From positions 84,503,143-84,567,142 of the forward strand of contig NW_026262679.1 in assembly GCF_021869535.1 (NCBI RefSeq): a stretch of DNA of 64,000 nucleotides. Reading direction: 5' to 3'. This DNA is from Mytilus californianus. Lineage: Eukaryota; Mollusca; Bivalvia; Mytilida; Mytilidae. The translations under genes were made by a program, and so were the position numbers. The number at the start of each line of letters is the position of its first letter. Within the stretch, counting starts at the first letter, position 1. Below are positions 43,981 to 55,529 of this stretch, piece after piece. A model generated the notes under the pieces. The model made no database searches. It saw only the letters and a list, made by a program, of their open reading frames with translations, and had not been told where the DNA came from.

Positions 43981-44640
43981 CATACACATCCGTGATGAAG
44001 CCTATTTACGTACCTGTTTCTTTGACAAATTCTATGTTTTCTCGAAAAGTATGGTAGAAAGGTAGAAACTTTAAACAGCAAAAATGATCAGCCATACAAC
44101 ATCGTCAAAAATGTCAAAAGACTAAAACAATTGGATGACCTATTTTGAAGATTCACCCTTAACTGGCGATTACTGAAGGATTAGTGTGTGTTAGCTAAAT
44201 ATTTTGAAAAACTAAAATATATACGTAAAAACTATAAAAAAAAACAATGCACTACAAATTTACAAATATGACGTTATAGCTGAAACCGTTGGATGACCCT
44301 TCATATGAGTTATTGACTTTACATTACAATTATTGAATATTTTGTATCATTCTGCCAATTATCTTAAAAACTATTACAGATAGGTAGAAAGTAGAAACTG
44401 CAAAGATGATCAGATATACAAAATTACCCTTTTGACCAAATCATTGGATGACTCCTTAAAATGTTATTATCTTTTTTTTCTCATTTATTACGTTAAGGGC
44501 AAAATTTACAGATGATATACAGTAACTGTAAATATAGAATGATCAGCAATACAAGATCAAACAAAACAAAAAATATTGGATCATTAATGATATGCTCGTC
44601 TATAATGTTGTTGAGTGGCCATTGTTGAAGATGCGCAAAG
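43981..44640 (+). repeat. Second degenerate tandem array
   Basis: Three diverged units contain AGGTAGAAA, AACTGCAAAGATGATCAG, ATACAA and ATTGGATGACC(C/T), about 170 to 330 bases apart. It is not coding. Confidence 0.6.
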
Positions 44641-45309
44641 ATCATGGTGAGTAACATGGGCTTTTTAATGCCTTTACTTTCTTTTTATAAATCTTAAAAT
44701 TGCATTTACAGTTCAAGAGAAAGTATCACTCTTTCATCTTGCTAAAGATTTGCCTTTCATTATCATATTGTTTCTTCCCGCACGAGAAATCCCTTACAGT
44801 TTTAACTTTGCACATACGTATATCAATAACTTTTACGAAACAATCATCTCAAGTTGTAGTCCTTCAATTTTTAGGCAACAAATGGACCTTAGCATACCTA
44901 CTCCTTTATTTTGTAAAAAGAAGCAGTGAAAATGTAACAAACTATATAATATGAACGAAAAGAAACCTGTTTACGGAAAAAAGGAATTTTTGGGTTGATG
45001 TCAATGAGGCAGCTGGTACCAAACAAACTCCAGTAACCAAATTTTATCACATTTGAGTGTGCCAGTCAAACGTCAGTTTTCAGAAATTTAGTGATCAGAT
45101 GACTTTTTTCTCCGTTTATGAATCATACAGAGGCACCAAACGTTTCAATGACAGTAAAAAAGAAGCTATATTTACACGAAGACGAACACTGACAAACGCG
45201 ACAGTGGTACGTATAAGTGAGCCGAAAGTAGATAAAAAATAGTTTTCGGTTATCCGACCATACTCAGTTGTTTTTCACTTGTTACGTTAATTGATAACGT
45301 TTGATTTTG
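44641..45309. other. Unclear region with degraded R1 start
   Basis: TTGATGTCAATGAGGCAGCT at 44994 may be a decayed R1 start. Frames at 44700-44954 and 45057-45242 have no recognised domain and no splice context. Confidence 0.35.
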
Positions 45310-45785
45310 TCAGTTTTTATCAACTTCCGTTTTTTGAATTTGCCTTGTAGTTCTGTATTTTTGTTATAACTAACTATAGAAATTTAAATTTAAGTTTAGA
45401 ATTAGGAGTACTTTTGTACCAGGTAAATCAGTCAAATGTTTACGCTAAATTCAACAAAATGTATTTGTTTAACTAGTACTGGTTATCATAAAACAGAAAA
45501 AAATTGTTGGTTGATACTTGGTATAACAAAAATACCAAACTCCAAGGTAAATAAAAAAAAAGTGGAAGTCCATAAAAACTGACAAAACTTGATACAGGCA
45601 TTTTCCGAAGTAAATGGTGTGTTAAACCTGGTTTTATAGCTAACTAATCCTCTTATTTGTATGACAATTGTTTATAATTCCGTTATATTGACAAAATTGG
45701 GTGAACAACCAACACAGAGATAATAATTTAATGTGACAGTAATTGGGATCCAGCAGCCAAAACTGTGTAAACATACACCACAAAA
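45310..45785 (-). repeat. R2 copy (45525-45780) and a plus-strand R2 tail
   Basis: The minus-strand R2 shows ACCTGGTTTTATAGCTAACT, TATTTGTATGACAATTG and ATTGGGATCCAGCAGCCAA. A plus-strand R2 end (TTTTTGAATTTGCCTTGTAG, TTCTGTATTTTTGTTA) lies at 45325-45365, so the two are in inverted orientation. Confidence 0.7.
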
Positions 45786-46119
45786 AAACAACACAACTGA
45801 AAAAAAAATTCAAACAAACAAACATACCTAACAAAGGCGCCAACAAAAAGTTGTAGTTGATAGTATATTTGACAAGGACGCCTACAAAAAAGTTTTTGTA
45901 GTTGAAAGGATCAATTTTAACTGATATATATTATCGTTACATTATAAAGCCATCAAAACTTATGGCAATAATTCCATGATGACAAACACTTATTGGCAGC
46001 TTTGGTGCTTTATGCTTGACTTAAGAAGGCAAAGCTGTCAATATAAAATAATATTTACAAAGATGACTTTCCAATCAATTTCTTAGATTTCCATCATAAC
46101 AATTTTTACGCCTTTTGAA

Positions 46120-46740
46120 AAATACGCATCGGTTGGGTCTGGTTTATTTATGCTAACATTTTATGCGTGATTTAAAATAGGAATGATTCGACTCTAGCGG
46201 GCTACTCACTAGCGTTACCGTCTAGCTATAGAAAAATTATCCGTATTATCTGCCCTACAGTAATGACCTGTTACACGACCTATCGTAAGTAAGATAATGT
46301 CAGGGAGTTGAGCAGGTTAATTATCTACCGTTATCGTTCCCTAGCGGTAGTCGACGACTCGATATTGTTTCTATTATTTTTAAAGAAAGACGGTGCCTAA
46401 TAATTTTTTTTAGTGCACTTGGAGACTTATATCATATTTGACTAAAATCTCGTACAAAACATCAAAAGAAAATAAATGTTTAAGAGAATAATATAAAGTT
46501 ACATTAAGCTCTTGTTACCGTCTAGCTTTAGAAATATTATCCGTATAATCTGCCCTACATTAATTACCTGTTACCCGACCTATCGTTTGTAAGATTATGG
46601 TTAGGAAGTTGAGCAGGTTTATTATCTACAGTTATCTTTTTTATAACAAATCGATGCGGGATTTGAAATAAAAATAATTCGACTTTAGTGGGCATCTCAC
46701 TAACATTACTGTCTAGCTTTACAAATATTATCCGTTTTTA
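46120..46740 (+). repeat. Three-unit tandem repeat with TACCGTCTAGC
   Basis: Units around 46140-46330, 46510-46640 and 46665-46740 share TTACCGTCTAGCT, ATTATCCGTAT, ATCTGCCCTACA, ACGACCTATCGT, AGTTGAGCAGGTT and ATTATCTACMGTTATC. The first unit also has a CTAGCGGTAG palindrome. Spacing is irregular (300 then 191 bases). Confidence 0.8.
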
Positions 46741-46854
46741 GACCTACTTAAACCAGATATTAGGTCGTTGTGTCATTTAATCTTGTTAAAATTGGTTTTT
46801 AACGTGAACAAGGTGAACATATCAGCCACTTAGGAGCTGAAGTTACACAATAAA

Positions 46855-47010
46855 CAGTTATATTCTTTAGTTTTCTATGTTATATATTATATACTGTTGT
46901 CTGTCTTTTGTTCTATTTTGTGTTTTTGCAATGGCGTTAAAAGAAATATTTGCGACTTATGAGTTTGAATGTCCCTTTGGTATCTTTCGCCTCTCTTTTA
47001 CGAATGGAAC
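46855..47010 (+). mobile_element. R4 solo 3' end
   Basis: TTCTTTAGTTTTCTATGTTA, GCAATGGCGTTAAAAG and GGTATCTTTCGCCTCTC match the last 150 bases of R4. Confidence 0.75.
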
Positions 47011-47149
47011 TACTTTTTGTATATCCAGTTGATGACAATAATTGCAACGTCAATTTAATTCTAAAAGTGCATTGTTTTCAAACAAAAACATACACATCAA
47101 TACAATACTGGGTAATCTGGTGATGCAAGATGGGGTTCGTCTGACTACC

Positions 47150-47310
47150 ACTTTAGCATTCTGTGTAATTATAGATACACTTTATACATTTCGTGAATCC
47201 GAAGCGCTTTTCTGGATTTACCTTCATCCGGAGCGCTCAACCCCAAGCGTTTTGAAAGCAAATGGTGTTTTATGGATTCGTCGTTTTTCTTTTTTGTCAT
47301 GGTATTCTCT
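47150..47310 (-). repeat. R6 fragment
   Basis: TTCGTGAATCCGAAGCGCTT, TTCTGGATTTACCTTCATCC and GGAGCGCTCAACCCCAAGCG are the reverse complement of the AATCCAGAAAAG block at 56530 and 63550. The 94-codon frame starting at 47042 is mostly this repeat. Confidence 0.65.
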
Positions 47311-49124
47311 GCTTTTCTGCCATTAACTAGTTTTGTATTTTCTGTTTAGTGTCCTCCTTTTCTACCAATACACATTCGGAAAAGAATTAATGTCCAGTGT
47401 TGTTACACAATGATCGAATCTTATATAAGATTCTTTATCAAGAAATGATTTAATACAACAATTTAAATGAGAAAATGAGAAATGTTTACCTGTATTATAC
47501 GTATTATTTAAGGACATTATTTAGTGGTATAACCGGACAAGTCATTTTATTTTTGTTTTTATACTTTTTTTTTATGATAACGTTCATATTGTTGGTAATG
47601 TTTTTTTTTTGTCGGTCTTTTTCTACAATAATACCCTGTTAGTGCATATTATTGGGTCATGCTAAACTCTCCAAGTACAATGTAATTTATTCAAATAACA
47701 CCAAATAAATGTGCATTTCTGGATTATTATCAGGAACGCTCAAATTTTAACATTTGAAAGAAAAGGATGTAAAAGTACGTAGAAAATTTAGAAGCTTTAA
47801 GACCAAAAGGGACAAAAAAGACAGTAAAAAAGGAAAAACAAAAGTCATCAAAGGTCGGCTTTATCTGAAGGAGTTAGAACCCTAGTTTCTATATATGTCT
47901 TTGTTTTTAATTTATCAATTGGAAATTTTAGATAAGAATGATTAATAAGGGACTCTGACATTGCTTCAGAAACACGAAGTTTCATTCAATATTTAGATAT
48001 ATATTGCAACTGCAAAAAACGATAACCAAAAACAGCCACATACAAAGAACGAATTGAAAAAAACAATGGAACACTTGTCTGGAAATCTTTCTTCAGACAA
48101 ATAAGAATTTATTCATTGTACATAAACAGAGATTACTCCTATCTAGACAGTATTCCATAAATAAACTAGTATGTGTACGTGAGTATCTTTACAAAAAGAA
48201 GTTTCATAAAATAACGATGCCAAAAGCCATCATAAAATTGTCATATTTCACTTATTTTTTTCAATTTTATATCGCGTCATTTCAATTATCAAGGAGATGT
48301 AATAGCTACGAAATTTCTATACAATAATTACAACGGAAGCAGAGGAAGGAAAATGATGTCTTCACTCGGAATATCGTTAAAACATTATATTCCTACTGAA
48401 AGGTTTTTAAAATTGTAAATTGATAACAACAATGTGATTGTTGTGAAATTTTATGATTCATTGGCATGATTAATAGTATAGAACATATAAAAAATGGAGG
48501 AAAATTTAATTTCTGTAAAATTAATGATAACAATTAAAAAAACTACTATACTAGTGAGCAGAAACCTATTTTAGTGTTGAATTTAGAAAATATGCTGCTT
48601 TACCTTGCGTATTTTTTTTTTCTACTCATTTAGAGAGTAGGTTGAAAATTTTGTTGTTTTATATGGTTATATTCTAATTCAAATTGACTACGTTAATCAT
48701 ACATGTGAAATAACTTCGTCCAAGATAGTTTACTTGTTTTTGCATTTCGATTGTGCTAATATTATTAATGAATCAATGTGAAAAACAAATGAAACAAAAC
48801 GGTTGGGTGGAGTTTTTTGCAAATTACTACTTTAGTATTCCTTCCTACTTCGATACCTAAAATATTACGCTAAATATGTTTCCAACACATGATATGTGCA
48901 CGTGTATGTATGATCTTTCCTTCCTTTTAACGTCCTGAACAATTATGAAATATTCGCAACCCCTCGTTTAGCAACCAACAATCAATCAATCAATATCCTT
49001 CCATATAGTAATTTCTGCAACAAAGTCTGCCAGTCAGACCATTTAGATTCCCTTTAGTAGTTTTCCTCATATACTATAAAATGACAACCATATTATATAT
49101 GTGCTACATATTTTTTTACATTAA
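47311..49124. other. AT-rich region with a small R6 trace
   Basis: GCATTTCTGGATTATTATCA then GGAACGCTCAAATT at 47710-47755 is a decayed R6. A short CAATCAATCAATCAAT run occurs near 48978. There is no gene signal. Confidence 0.5.
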
Positions 49125-49280
49125 AGTTTGTCATTTCGGGGCCTTTTATAGCTGACTATGCGTATGGGTTATGCTCATTTTGAAGGCCGTACGGTGACCT
49201 ATAATTGTTATCTTCTATGTCATATGGTCTCTGGTGGACGGTTACCTCATTGGCAATCATACCACATCTTCTTTTGTTTG
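49125..49280 (-). repeat. R1 5' part
   Basis: Minus strand from AAGATGTGGTATGATTGCCA through CACCGTACGGCCTTC and AGCTATAAAAGGCCCCGAAA. The 88-codon plus frame at 49158 is read through it. Confidence 0.85.
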
Positions 49281-50377
49281 TATATAATGGTTTCTGTGTG
49301 TTTTTTTATAATTGTACAACCATTGGGCTTTAGACTACGAAATGTAGGCGTCGTAGATTTTAACAGAAATTATTGTCTTTTGAATAAACAAAAATCATTT
49401 ATATCCAAAGGTGGTGATCACTGATATGCAACTTTGATCTTTTGATTTTTTTTTAAATAAAACTGTTTTTTAAACGATTTAATAATTTCAAATTGGCAGA
49501 TAGAGGGGCGATGATACAAGACACCAATTACTAAATCAATAGAATACTTCAAAAGTATTTGATATGTTCTTAAGTCCATTCTTATTAAGTCTTCGATGAT
49601 TGTTCACGGAAACAGACAGACTTGTTATATTCAAACCCAATGTAATTGTTTTCTCCATATTTTTTAAAGAAACTATGCATAATAACTGTATAAAGTACGA
49701 TGGCTTGAAATGAATTTAAATGCTATTTAAATTTGTTTATACTGCCAATATCTCTTTGAATACATTTGTAAACTACCAGAACTGGCTATTCCAAATAATC
49801 TTATTGTACTTTTCCAAACATCTATATATCTATTTAGATTTCGTGTAATACTATTGCAAAAATACATGTGTGCCACATTGAAGTGAGTTTCTAATAACTA
49901 TAAAAATCTATTGTAACACTTATTTCACGTAAAAGTAACTCTAATGTGGATTTGGCAACTCATTTGATGTCTCTTTTGTTCATGTATCTCTACAAGTAAT
50001 CACATTTTATGCATCCATCGATTTTTTTCTTATTATAGATCGCTTCTGATGAAGATAAATCAAGAAAAGCACTTCGACTGCAACCAAATTTATAAAGTAT
50101 TATTTTCATTTTCAAAGAAATTATTATTTTAATTTAACGTAACGAAAGATTTTCATTATAATGACAGTAAACCTAAAATGACTACCTCGTACTTCTATAT
50201 TAAAGTCCTGATATACCTTTTCTTTTATCGTATTCTTCATTATCATTATCACTTCAAATTCTGCTCCATGGAATAGTCTTTGTACAATCATATTCCCCAA
50301 ATGACCCAAGAGCTGTTTTTCCTTAAAACTATGTTGTTACATGAACCGGACTAAGTTTCGTCGATAGAAGTATTAAC
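49281..50377. other. AT-rich spacer
   Basis: No coding signal or shared repeat is visible. Confidence 0.45.
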
Positions 50378-50450
50378 AAAAATACCGAACTCCAATGCAA
50401 AATTCAAAAACGGGAAGTCTATAATAACTGACAAAATCAAACGTTAGATT
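50378..50450 (-). repeat. R2 end fragment
   Basis: ACAAAAATACCGAACTCCAA and CAAAAACGGGAAGTC are the minus-strand end of R2. Confidence 0.6.
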
Positions 50451-50770
50451 TTATCAAAACCAACGGAATGCATATTAGATATCAATAAGTTCTACTTCAT
50501 TATGATGTAAGAAGCATTCTATAAGTTCAACAATAGTATTTTCAAGACCATGTCGATAAACGTTGAAAAGAATCTTATCTTAACACATTTTTACAGGAAT
50601 CTACGAAACAAGGACATACAATATACAATAATGTTAATTGCAGCAATTTCATTATAATATTCAGAACTATTTGTAAAACATGCACAATGACATTTTTCTT
50701 ACAAACCTAAGACTACTTGTGCCTAAAACAGCTTTAAAAATGTGTACATGCAGTAAATATACAAACATAT

Positions 50771-50942
50771 AGGCAAGTTATTTTAATAACTTATTTTATA
50801 CAGATGACGGAAATCTTTAGTTTTATTCTACTTTAATTTTTGCCTTTCCCTTTGGGGAGCCCCTGCACTAGATCTTGTGTTGCAGTATTTACACTACACG
50901 TCAGAGTTTTACACATTCTTTATAATCAACACGATCGATATT
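50771..50942 (+). repeat. Split direct repeat A1
   Basis: It starts AGGCAAGTTATTTTAATAAC, whose AAGTTATT-TT-AATAACTT is an inverted repeat, and contains CCTTTCCCTTTGGGGAGCCC. It ends at GATCGATATTT where similarity to A2 stops. Confidence 0.9.
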
Positions 50943-51090
50943 TACTCGGTCGTTTTTAGTTGAAAAATTAGTTACAGGCACATATAGATTATCAAAAACA
51001 TTTGATAGCCGCCTCCCAATTACAATTCCTATTTTAAACAAGTTGTTACATAGTATAACATTAGTTATCAAGTGAACATATGATCAAGTT

Positions 51091-51619
51091 TTGTTCAAGG
51101 CAATTTTCTTATTTGCTTTTTCAACTTTCTCTAGAGTTGGAGAGTTGGTGACAATAAAAAATGCCCCAAATGATAATGTTCTGCTATTGCACGATGTTTC
51201 ATTGTCTTATGTACAGGGCAATGCTGCAGAAGTTCAGGTTTGCTTCCGAAAATTTAAGCATAACGTTAGAGGAATGCAAAAGACTATTTCGTTTTCACAT
51301 GGTACCGCAATGGAATCAGCAGTCGTAGCTATGGAGCTATGGTTGAGTACCTTAAAGTGAGACCCTATTCCGTACCCACAGAACCATTGTTTTGTTCTGT
51401 TGATGCCACTCCATTACATCGTCCATACTTTGACATAATTTTACATAAATGCCTAACATATTGTGGTCTGGATAGTTCGAGATACAAAGGACGCAGTTTC
51501 CGCATAGGAGCAGCAACTGATGCTGTCGAGAGAGAGGCTTATCCGATTCACAAATACGCTCTATAGGACGTTGGAAGTCTAACGCATTTCAAAAATACAT
51601 AAGATCCCATTTAAATTGA
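51091..51619 (+). pseudogene. Tyrosine recombinase (DIRS type), frameshifted remnant
   Basis: Three frames in succession give the C-terminal catalytic domain of a DIRS-type tyrosine recombinase. Frame one (51091-51357) has FLFAFSTFSRVGELV with the first catalytic arginine at 51133. After a shift near 51335-51345, frame two has YLKVRPYSVP, LFCSVDATPLHRPYF and RSFRIGAATDA with the second arginine at 51501. After a shift in a short GA run near 51527, frame three has SQIRSIGRWKSNAFQKYIR with the GRW box at 51566 and the nucleophile tyrosine at 51596, and stops at TGA 51617. The usual HxxR is RxxR here (51492). Two frameshifts, that change and a missing N-terminal half mean it is inactive. Such enzymes integrate circular DNA made by DIRS elements. 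Confidence 0.85.
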
Positions 51620-52197
51620 TAGACATTTTTGGTACCTGCTTGGGCCGGTACAATTATTTTTATAGGAATATATACAAATTTTTCAGCATCTCTGCGTGAC
51701 TTGCTTTGGCTGTTAATTGGCACTCAATACGAATTTTATTTTTGGTAAATCTCCAGTTAGTGTGTCATCATATAATAAACATATCATTTTATGCAATAGC
51801 AATTATAAAAGATAAAAGGTTTCAACGCATGAAGCTATGTTATTTTAACAATACTTAACAGCTTGGGCCGTTAAGTTTTCAATGCCAATTGCATGTTATA
51901 TTTATGCATACTTAACTATAATGCATACATTAACATTAATACATAGATGATTGTTTGTGTCTCTAATATCTATTTAGTTATGCACGATAGATTGTTGTGG
52001 AAGTGTTTATTGTCATTATTTGCTTACAAGGACTTTTTATATTAACATAACAGTACTTGCTTGGGCCGGTATTGTATTTATACTTGTATGGTTCAATTGG
52101 AACTAATTATGATCAGGCATTAAGCTCAAAGTTTTTTTTCTACCAAGTGCTTGGCTTTGTGGGGCAGGAAAGACTTATTTTATTGCATCTTTCCTGG
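51620..52197 (+). other. Element interior with repeated GCTTGGGCCGGT
   Basis: GCTTGGGCCGGTA occurs at 51638 and 52059, and GCTTGGGCCGTTA at 51861. A hairpin-prone AGGAAAGA...TCTTTCCT lies at 52168-52195, just before B1. There is no frame with a recognised domain. Confidence 0.55.
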
Positions 52198-52483
52198 TGG
52201 CTTAGTTGACCCCTTTTCTAGGCCAAGCTATTGTATTATGTAATATGTTATTGGTGTTTTTATGTATTTTCATTCACTATTATCGTGTTGTACAGATGAA
52301 TATATATTGTGTATTGTGATATGAAAGAATTTTTTACGAATAAGTAAAAATTTTGCAATTTACTTTCTAGTTTCTCCATTCATTTATACATTGCCCATAC
52401 GATATCAAAAAGAACTTTTCGTCGAATTCTGACACTTACATCATATCAGATGGTTTGTTACGGTTGTAAGAAGATTGCATAAA
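52198..52483 (+). repeat. Split direct repeat B1
   Basis: It abuts A2 without spacer, sharing the AAA at 52481-52483. It matches B2 nearly base for base except for a 12-base TGTTATGTAATA duplication in B2. Confidence 0.9.
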
Positions 52484-52770
52484 GGCAAGTTATTTTAATA
52501 ACTTATTTTATGCAGATGACGGAAATCTTTAGTTTTATTCTAATTTAATTTTGCCTTTCCCTTTGGGGAGCCCTGCACTAGATCTTTTGTTGCAATATTT
52601 ACACTACACGTCACAGTTTTACATACTCTTGATAATCAACACGATCGATATTGATGTAAACAAGATTTTATTTGGGATTTTATCAATTTTCCCTCCCTCC
52701 GTCCCCTTTTTTCAACTCCTTTTCTTAACTTAGAAATTTTTTGTTCTGTCTAACTATGACATTCTTGGCT
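52483..52770 (+). repeat. Split direct repeat A2
   Basis: Matches A1 up to GATCGATATT (52652). The following 118 bases to B2 have no counterpart after A1, so either A1 lost its right part or this is A2-specific. A 60-codon frame at 52551 is chance. Confidence 0.85.
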
Positions 52771-53068
52771 TGGCTTAGTTGACCACTTTTTTAGGCCAAG
52801 CTATTGTATTATGTAATATGTTATGTAATATGTTATTAGTGTTTTTATGTATTTTCATTCATTATTATCGTGTTGTACAGATGTATATATATTGTATATT
52901 TTTATATGAAAGAATTTTTTACGAATAAGTAAAAATTTTGCAATTTACTTTCTAGTTTCTCCATTCATTTATACATTGCCCATACGATATCAAAAAGAAC
53001 TTTTCGTCGAATTCTGACACTTACATCATATCAGATGGTTTGTTACGGTTGTAGGAAGATAGCATAAA
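52771..53068 (+). repeat. Split direct repeat B2
   Basis: From TGGCTTAGTTGACCAC to GTAGGAAGATAGCATAAA. This is the right end of the element. Confidence 0.9.
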
Positions 53069-53519
53069 AAATATTAACTTGTAGGTATTTTTGTTTATTC
53101 TTCCGTCACTCGATTCATTTTTGACTTGGAAAGATATGTAAACTTGTTTTCACAGTGTTCCGAATGATACATCAACGTAAGGAAGGTTAACAAAACAGCA
53201 ACCTACTTCTCGGAAATTAAATCATATTGTTTCGCCTATAATATCGTTTGTCGTAAAAAGATTGCGTTATATCGGTGTTCCAACTGTCTGTATCACTCTG
53301 CTCAGCTCTTCGTAAAATTGCATATCACGACTTTATGACGTCAAATACGTTGACCTGGCCTTAATAACTTTGACCCGGACATATCACCGAGGTCATAATG
53401 AATGAACCGACATTGGTAAGTTTGACCCGAACTTATCACGTCCTCTTCTGGTTTGTTGGTGAAACAAAGAAAAACACTTGTTTCTATCATGCAAATACAC
53501 AAATAAAACCCGATAAATC
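53069..53519 (+). repeat. Dispersed repeat shared with 59035 and 59680
   Basis: CCAACTGTCTGTATCACTCT and GCTCAGCTCTTCG (53281-53312) recur at 59060-59090. TTGCATATCACGACTTTATG and ACGTCAAATACGTTGACC (53317-53355) recur at 59677-59716. The two parts are adjacent here and separate there, so another element or rearrangement lies between them at 59095-59676. Confidence 0.7.
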
Positions 53520-53678
53520 GATTATCAGTTTGTCTTCATATTGATATTGTAAAGTATCTGCTCGACACAATATGAAGCCTTTTTGAACTCGTTTGAAGCG
53601 CTCATCAGACAAAAAAACTTCATATTGTGACTCGCAGCTGATATTTTACCATATCAATATGCAGACAAACTGATAATC
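53520..53678. mobile_element. Hairpin MITE, intact (159 bp)
   Basis: The ends GATTATCAGTTTGTCT and AGACAAACTGATAATC are perfect inverted repeats. The symmetry continues imperfectly inward (TCATATTGATATTGTAAA against TTTACCATATCAATATG, CACAATATGAAG against CTTCATATTGTG), so almost the whole element folds into one hairpin. A truncated copy is at 61273-61424. Confidence 0.85.
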
Positions 53679-55529
53679 AGTACTTTCGAATTCAAATCAA
53701 TTCAACGTTATACACACTTCAACGTTCTTTTTAATTGTTCCCTCAGAACTGCACCATAAATTTACAGACCAAATACGAATTCCATAGTCCTACAAATATT
53801 TTTGAAACGAAAATTTTGAATTAAATAAAGAATTAACCAACTTAAGGATTAGACAAGATCGTAAAGGTTACGTTTATACATCTTCTGTACTGATTTTCAG
53901 TCAAGTTTAACCTGTCAAAACTTATTAGCGCATTGTTAACTTATTGCCCTTAGACATTAGTTACGAAATACAACTGGAAATTGAAATGATAAAACAATTT
54001 TAACGACAAGGCACAAATATCGACCAGAATCATTATTTATTCAACTGTTACTACATTTAATTAAATACATTTAAAGAAGTAAACAATTAATTTTTTTTCA
54101 ATATCTGAAATTACAGTTCCCTGGACCCGTTAGTGATAATTCCTCAAAATCACATTTAGTCAATTTTAACATTAGGCATCAAGAAAAGATGAATATTAAT
54201 CACATGTACTGAGTGTATTGCTGCTGTTTTCAGTTCATCACCATGTCATTTAATATTGATGTTATAAGGAAGAACCTTTACTAACTACTTTGAACATAGT
54301 TTTCTTTTCCTTTTACATAATTAGTTGAAAAAGGAATAACAATGTTGACAAGTCTGAAATTTTCCTCTACATGACAGGACTTTGAAATAATTAGCTATAA
54401 TGATCGAAACATCTGATATATATGATTTTTAAACAATTAGCTCTAATGATCTGTATTTTTGTCTTCTAATGTCGTTCGGATCTATCAGCTGTGGAAACCG
54501 ACATTATGTTCACGTTTTGTATTTCTGGCATTTACATCAGTTCAAAATTACCATAACAATTATGACCGAGTTCAGTTACAGGACACAACCTATTTATCAC
54601 CTACTTATTTCATATTATTCTCTTAGGTTTCTGGATAATGAGGAACGTACTCACATATCAAACAGGGGAGAGTAAGCAAAGGTCAAAATGTGATAGAAGC
54701 AAAACACATTTGGAAATTGTCACGTATCATGAAGTGGCAACAGCATGGTCATACAAAACAAAATCTTATACAAATGACTGTTAAAAAAATAATACAACGT
54801 CAACTTATAATTTAGAAACAGGAACAAAAACCAACAGCGGAAAAAAAACATATGTACTGGGGGTAATCGACAGTTTCTGCTTCAATAGAGACACCTGTTG
54901 TATTATTTATCGTAAACACTTATTATAAATCACATTCGCTGATGGAATAATAAAGAAGAAATATTTCTGTAAAGTGTATTCGATAGAAAAAAAAATCGAA
55001 ACAGAGACGTGCGAACTAATATCAATAGCATTTGGATAAAATCAAATAGTCACGATATTTGTTTGGAGGTTCGTTCACCAAAGTCATATTAACCTTGTAC
55101 TTAAAAACACTTTTATAATTTTTTTCAGAATGCAAAACCTAAGTCGTATTATTATACTTGTAGTAGGACTGGTATACTTCTATTCACTCTATATAGTTAA
55201 ATTATTTAAATACAGTTCGTGGAGTTGTATAAATAGCATTATATTTTTGTTAAATTTTAAAATAATAGTAATACAATAATAATTTAAAAACCATAAACAA
55301 GTTTGAATCGTAAATACGTCATAGAAATTGAAACGACAAAAACCATGCAAAATTGTTATTGTTCAATAATGTGGTTCTTAACTATTGACGTTCGATTAAA
55401 TAAATGCGGTTAGCTTAGAGTTAAATGGGAAATATTTGTCATGTATATCGGTATTCAGGACGTGAAAAAATTAATATTAAATTCAATAGATAGGATCTTT
55501 AAAGTGGATCAACAGAGAAAAGGGATGGA
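53679..55529. other. AT-rich region without features
   Basis: No domain, exon or shared repeat was recognised. The 68-codon frame at 54469 has no family match that I can see. Confidence 0.45.

Larger units (their letters stand above)
50771..53068 (+). mobile_element. Ngaro/PAT-like DIRS element, internally deleted
   Basis: The order is A1 (50771-50942), tyrosine recombinase remnant (51091-51619), spacer, B1 (52198-52483), A2 (52483-52652 or beyond), B2 (52771-53068). A1 and A2 share AGGCAAGTTATTTTAATAAC, GATGACGGAAATCTTTAG and AATCAACACGATCGATAT. B1 and B2 share TGGCTTAGTTGACC, AGGCCAAGCTATTGTATTAT, TTACGAATAAGTAAAAATTT, ACTTTTCGTCGAATTCTGAC and CAGATGGTTTGTTACGGTTG. Split direct repeats in this order, with a recombinase just before B1, define the Ngaro and PAT branches of DIRS retrotransposons. 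No gag, RT or RNase H is present and the recombinase lacks its N-terminus, so about 3-4 kb of the usual interior is inferred to be missing. Confidence 0.8.

Noticed and set aside
50771-53068. LTR retrotransposon reading of the A1/A2 direct repeats
   Set aside because: The second direct repeat pair B1/B2 interleaved with A2, and a tyrosine recombinase in place of a DDE integrase, fit split direct repeats better than LTRs.
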